This document shows, piece by piece, positions 60,595 to 64,000 of a stretch of 64,000 nt of DNA (the first letter of the stretch is position 1; each line of letters begins with the position of its first letter). The notes under the pieces are model-generated. The model was given only the letters and a program-made list of their open reading frames with translations, did no database searches and was not told where the DNA came from. Origin of the DNA: Mycolicibacterium vulneris (GTDB lineage: Bacteria > Actinomycetota > Actinomycetes > Mycobacteriales > Mycobacteriaceae); NCBI RefSeq assembly GCF_002104765.1, contig NZ_NCXM01000001.1, forward strand, positions 248,001 to 312,000. Reading direction: 5' to 3'. Made by a program: the position numbers and the translations under genes.

Positions 60595-61911
60595 ATGGCG
60601 GGGCAGTCCAGACAGTGGCTGACCACGGCCCGGATGCTGCGCCGGGCCGGGTTCGGGGTGAGCGGACCCGAGGTCGACGCCGCCGTCGGCCGGGACTGGC
60701 CCGGCCACGTGGACGCGATGCTGGCCACCGATCCCGACGCCGACCCCGGCGCGGTCGCGACGCCGATGCCCGCACTGGCCCCGCCGAGCCCGCCGGGCAA
60801 GCGCGCCACGCCCGCCGCGCGCAAGCAGTACAACCAGCAGGTCACCGAACAGCTGGGCGAGCTGTCGGATTGGTGGATACGTCGCATGGTCGACGTACGG
60901 CAGCCACTACACGAAAAGCTGACCCTGTTGTGGCACAACCACTTCGCCACGTCGGCGCAGAAGGTGCGAGTCGCTGCGTATATGGCCGCGCAGAACCAGA
61001 AACTGCGCGCGGGCTCGCTGGGTGATTTTCGCGCCCTGGCGTATGCGATGCTGACCGATGCCGCGATGCTGCGCTGGCTGGACGCCCAGAGCAGTACCGC
61101 CAAGGCGCCCAACGAAAACCTGGCCCGCGAGTTCATGGAGCTGTTCGCGTTGGGACACGGTAACGGCTACACCGAGAGCGACGTGCGCAACGGGGCGCGG
61201 GCCCTGACGGGATGGGTGATCGGCGCCGGCGGCAAGACCTCGATGGCCCCCAAACGCCATGACGCGAGCGCCAAGACGCTGTTCGGGCAGAGCCGCGACT
61301 TCGACGCCGCCGGCTTCTGCGACACCGTGCTGGCGCAACCCAAGTCGGCCGAATACGTCGCGGGACGGCTGTGGCGGCAACTGGCGTCCGACGATCCGGC
61401 GCCGCCACCGGTGCTCGACCGGCTGGTCGCCGCGTACGGCCCCAACCGCGACCTCCGCGGGCTGACAAGGGCGATCCTCACCGACGACGAGTTCACCGGC
61501 AGCCGCGCCGCGGTGGTCAACACCCCGGCCGAATGGCTCGTCGGCGTCATCCGGACCCTGCGGGTGCCGGTCAACGACCCCAAGCGCCGGAAGATGATCG
61601 ATGCGACCTTGCGCACACTGGGTCAGCGCCCGTTCTATCCGCCCAGCGTCGGGGGCTGGCCCAGCGGCCAGGTGTGGCTGTCGACCGCCAGCGCCGGGGC
61701 CCGCCTGCGCGCCGCGACCGAACTGGCGCACGCCGGTGACCTTTCCGGCATCGAGGGCACCGCCGCCGATGACCGCGTCGACGCGGTCGGCTATCTGATC
61801 GGCGTCGGCTCCTGGTCGGACCGCACCACCCACGCGCTGCGGCCGCTGGTGCGCCAACCGGCGCAGTTGGTCGCGGCCGCCGTCAACACTCCCGAATACC
61901 TGACGTCCTAG
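60595..61911 (+). CDS. DUF1800 family protein
   Basis: A 438-residue protein. The family features WWIRRMVDVRQPLHEKLTLL, WHNHFATSAQKV, PNENLAREFMELFALGHGNG and YTESDVRNGARALTGW are conserved. DUF1800 genes are almost always next to a DUF1501 gene, as here (12 bp downstream), but neither has a proven activity; they are thought to act on exported or surface material. A clear signal peptide is not visible at the N-terminus (MAGQSRQWLTTARMLRRAGF). Confidence 0.92.
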   Translation: MAGQSRQWLTTARMLRRAGFGVSGPEVDAAVGRDWPGHVDAMLATDPDADPGAVATPMPALAPPSPPGKRATPAARKQYNQQVTEQLGELSDWWIRRMVDVRQPLHEKLTLLWHNHFATSAQKVRVAAYMAAQNQKLRAGSLGDFRALAYAMLTDAAMLRWLDAQSSTAKAPNENLAREFMELFALGHGNGYTESDVRNGARALTGWVIGAGGKTSMAPKRHDASAKTLFGQSRDFDAAGFCDTVLAQPKSAEYVAGRLWRQLASDDPAPPPVLDRLVAAYGPNRDLRGLTRAILTDDEFTGSRAAVVNTPAEWLVGVIRTLRVPVNDPKRRKMIDATLRTLGQRPFYPPSVGGWPSGQVWLSTASAGARLRAATELAHAGDLSGIEGTAADDRVDAVGYLIGVGSWSDRTTHALRPLVRQPAQLVAAAVNTPEYLTS

Positions 61912-61922
61912 CGAGATCAGCC

Positions 61923-63107
61923 ATGCCCGAGATGAACCGTCGCCGATTCCTGATCGCCAGCGCGGGCGCCGGCGCAGCCGGCCTGCTTTCCGCAACCGTG
62001 GCGGTCAGCTGGCCGGACCTGATGCGCGCGGCACGGGACCGGCCGCTGGCCGACGGCGCGGGCGTCCTGGTGATCGCCACGCTCTACGGCGGCAACGACG
62101 GGATCAACACCGTGATCCCCTACGCGGACAACACCTATCACGACGCCCGGCCCGAACTCGCCTACGCCCCGGGCGATGTCCTGCACCTCGATCAGCAACT
62201 CGGGCTCAATCCGGCGATGAAGGGACTGGCGGGGCTGTGGAACCAGCGGCGGCTCGCCATCGTGCGCGGCGCGGGCTACCCGAAGCCCGACCACAGCCAC
62301 TTCCGGTCGATGGACATCTGGCAGACGGCGTCACCGGCCGAGCCGGTGTCGACGGGCTGGATCGGCCGCTGGCTCGACGCCACCGGCGCCGATCCGCTGC
62401 GGGCGGTCAACATCGGGGCGGTGCTGCCCCCGCTGGCCGTCGGCGCCAAGTGCACGGCCGCGGCGCTTTCGCCGGGCGGCGGGCCGGGCAAGGCGGAGAA
62501 ATTCGACGCGGTGATGGCCGCGCTGGGCAACGACGACCCCGACGACACGCCGGCAATGGCCGCGGTGTGCAAGGCCTACCGCGCCGCGCGCACGGCCGAC
62601 GCTGCCTTCGGATCGGTGAAAACCGCTGCTAAGGAGCACAATTCACTGTCCGTCCAGCTGAGCATGGTTGCCCAGGCCATCAAGGCCCGCGTCCCCACGC
62701 AGGTATACACGGTGCAATTGGGCGGCTTCGACACCCACGCGGGCGAGCGCGGGACCCAGCAGCGTCTCCTGCAGACATTCGACGAGGCGGTGACCGCGTT
62801 CGTCCGGGAGATGGCCGGCCGCGACGTGGTGCTGCTGGCGTACTCGGAATTCGGGCGCCGGGTGCGAGCCAACGCCTCGCAGGGCACCGACCACGGCACG
62901 GCCGGTCCCGTCTTCATCGCGGGCGCTCCGGTCAACGGCGGGTTCTACGGCGAGCAACCCAGCCTCACCGACCTCGACAACGGAGACCTGAAGTACACCA
63001 TCGACTTTCGTGACATCTACGCCGAGCTGCTGGCGCGAACGGTCGGGACCGATCCCGCGCCCTCGGTCGGCTCCGGACGAAACAGCCTCGGCTTCCTATC
63101 CGCCTAG
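61923..63107 (+). CDS. DUF1501 family protein with Tat signal
   Basis: A 394-residue exported protein. The N-terminus [20 protein letters not shown] is a Tat signal (RRRFL). The mature domain is alkaline-phosphatase-like: [45 protein letters not shown] and [23 protein letters not shown], the DUF1501 signatures. It pairs with the DUF1800 gene. The 3' end overlaps ackA by 12 bp. Confidence 0.93.
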   Translation: MPEMNRRRFLIASAGAGAAGLLSATVAVSWPDLMRAARDRPLADGAGVLVIATLYGGNDGINTVIPYADNTYHDARPELAYAPGDVLHLDQQLGLNPAMKGLAGLWNQRRLAIVRGAGYPKPDHSHFRSMDIWQTASPAEPVSTGWIGRWLDATGADPLRAVNIGAVLPPLAVGAKCTAAALSPGGGPGKAEKFDAVMAALGNDDPDDTPAMAAVCKAYRAARTADAAFGSVKTAAKEHNSLSVQLSMVAQAIKARVPTQVYTVQLGGFDTHAGERGTQQRLLQTFDEAVTAFVREMAGRDVVLLAYSEFGRRVRANASQGTDHGTAGPVFIAGAPVNGGFYGEQPSLTDLDNGDLKYTIDFRDIYAELLARTVGTDPAPSVGSGRNSLGFLSA

Positions 63108-64000
63108 CACGTTCACGCAGTCACGGGCGATGGCCAGCTCTTCGTTCGTCGGGACCACCAGCACGGCGATCGGTGAATCGTCGGCGGAAATGTGGCGCGC
63201 ACCCTTGCCGCAGCCGAGGTTGCGGCGCTCATCGAGCACGATGCCCAGTTCCTCCATGCCGGCCACCGCGTCGCGGCGTACCGCCGGGTCGTTCTCGCCG
63301 ATCCCGGCGGTGAAGCTGATGACATCGGTGTGCCCGAGCACCGCCAGGTAGGCGCCGATGTACTTGCGTAACCGATGGGTGAAGACGCTGTACGCCAATT
63401 GCGCTGACTCGTCGCCGGATTCGATCATCGTCCGCAGCCGGCGGAAGTCCCGCTCACCTGACAGCCCCAACACCCCGGATCGCTCATTGAGCATGGACTC
63501 GACGTCATCGGCTCCCATCTTGGCCCTGTGGCTCAGATAGGCGACGATGCTCGGGTCGATGTCGCCGCTGCGGGTGCCCATCACCAGACCTTCCAGCGGC
63601 GTCAAGCCCATCGAGGTGTCCAGCGGCCGCGTACCGGCGATGGCCGAGGCGGAGCAGCCGTTACCCAGGTGCAGCACAATCTGTTTCAGGTCTTTGACCG
63701 ATCGGTCCAGAAACGCCGCGGCCTGCTCGCTGACGTAGCGGTGCGACGTGCCGTGGAACCCGTACCGGCGGATCTTATACTGCTGCGCCAGGTCGCGATC
63801 GATGGCATAGGTCGCCGCCGCGGGCGGCAGGTCGTGGAAGAATCCGGTGTCGAACACCGCGATGTGCGCGATATCGGGCAGCAGTTTTCGCGCGACCTCA
63901 ATTCCCTTGAGCGCGGCCGGGTTGTGCAGCGGCGCCAACTCCGACAATTCCTGCAGCCTGCCAATCACCGCGTCGTCCAGCAGGGTGGGTTGATAGAAGG
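63096..64000 (-). CDS. ackA: Acetate kinase (5' end outside window)
   Basis: The minus-strand frame is open to the window edge; about 300 C-terminal residues are present of some 390. AckA makes acetyl phosphate and ADP from acetate and ATP, usually with Pta encoded upstream. Seen are [67 protein letters not shown] and [14 protein letters not shown], all standard motifs including the active-site His and Arg. Orthologue of Rv0409 and neighbour of pknG as expected. Confidence 0.97.
   Translation of the reverse strand, partial: FYQPTLLDDAVIGRLQELSELAPLHNPAALKGIEVARKLLPDIAHIAVFDTGFFHDLPPAAATYAIDRDLAQQYKIRRYGFHGTSHRYVSEQAAAFLDRSVKDLKQIVLHLGNGCSASAIAGTRPLDTSMGLTPLEGLVMGTRSGDIDPSIVAYLSHRAKMGADDVESMLNERSGVLGLSGERDFRRLRTMIESGDESAQLAYSVFTHRLRKYIGAYLAVLGHTDVISFTAGIGENDPAVRRDAVAGMEELGIVLDERRNLGCGKGARHISADDSPIAVLVVPTNEELAIARDCVNVLGG

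Overview
The window is a high-GC actinobacterial chromosome segment from a slow-growing Mycobacterium, most likely a Mycobacterium avium complex-like species. It carries a PPE protein, groEL2 (Hsp65), pknG, virR, SodC lipoprotein, mycobacterial lipoproteins and REP13E12 remnants. The backbone is the inverse of the M. tuberculosis order Rv0442c to Rv0409, recognised by product and order: PPE and Rv0441c-like genes, groEL2, an Rv0439c-like SDR, moeA2, psd, pssA and an Rv0435c-like AAA ATPase, then Rv0434, Rv0433, sodC, virR and Rv0430-like genes. These are followed by def, an Rv0428c-like gene, xthA, Rv0426c- and Rv0424c-like genes, thiC, thiD, Rv0421c, lpqM and lpqL. The order ends with thiG, thiS, thiO, thiE, mutT3, glnX, glnH, pknG and ackA.

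Region by region. 1-4717: PPE end, a flavin-fold protein, an AhpD-like protein, an SDR, a hemophore-like secreted protein, and groEL2 with two CIRCE operators and a strong terminator. 4730-9757: an accessory block of two divergent TetR/enzyme pairs, an M24 peptidase homologue and a cupin. 9898-16435: backbone SDR, moeA2, a frameshifted MFS relic, and the tightly overlapped psd-pssA-AAA operon. 16870-23176: an accessory island with a four-gene operon (LuxE-like acyl-protein synthetase, LuxC-like acyl reductase, SDR, TetR), every junction a 4-nt overlap. It faces a two-gene operon of a luciferase-like F420 oxidoreductase and a crotonase lacking both classical catalytic glutamates.

23200-30223: backbone redox, envelope and repair genes; the large ctpH gene expected between the Rv0426c- and Rv0424c-like genes is absent. 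30228-35293: an accessory signalling locus with a 1,289-residue hybrid kinase/phosphatase/anti-sigma protein, a STAS protein and a PAS-ANTAR regulator. 35409-39993: TPP riboswitch, thiC, thiD, a hydrolase, and a MarR/F420-oxidoreductase pair with a large palindromic operator. 40031-45248: a scarred region with a truncated, frameshifted lpqM, a 13E12 HNH gene split by about 2.7 kb of secreted/membrane genes, and an IS3-like element.

45276-64000: tandem M28 lipoproteins (one apparently a pseudoenzyme), small membrane proteins, two paralogous secreted proteins, thiG-thiS-thiO with a second TPP riboswitch, thiE, mutT3, the glnX-glnH-pknG operon, a DUF559 protein, a DUF1800/DUF1501 pair, and the start-truncated ackA.

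The strongest candidate for an undescribed system is the LuxE/LuxC/SDR/TetR operon with its palindromic operator and the facing luciferase-like/crotonase pair. I saw no tRNA, rRNA or CRISPR array.
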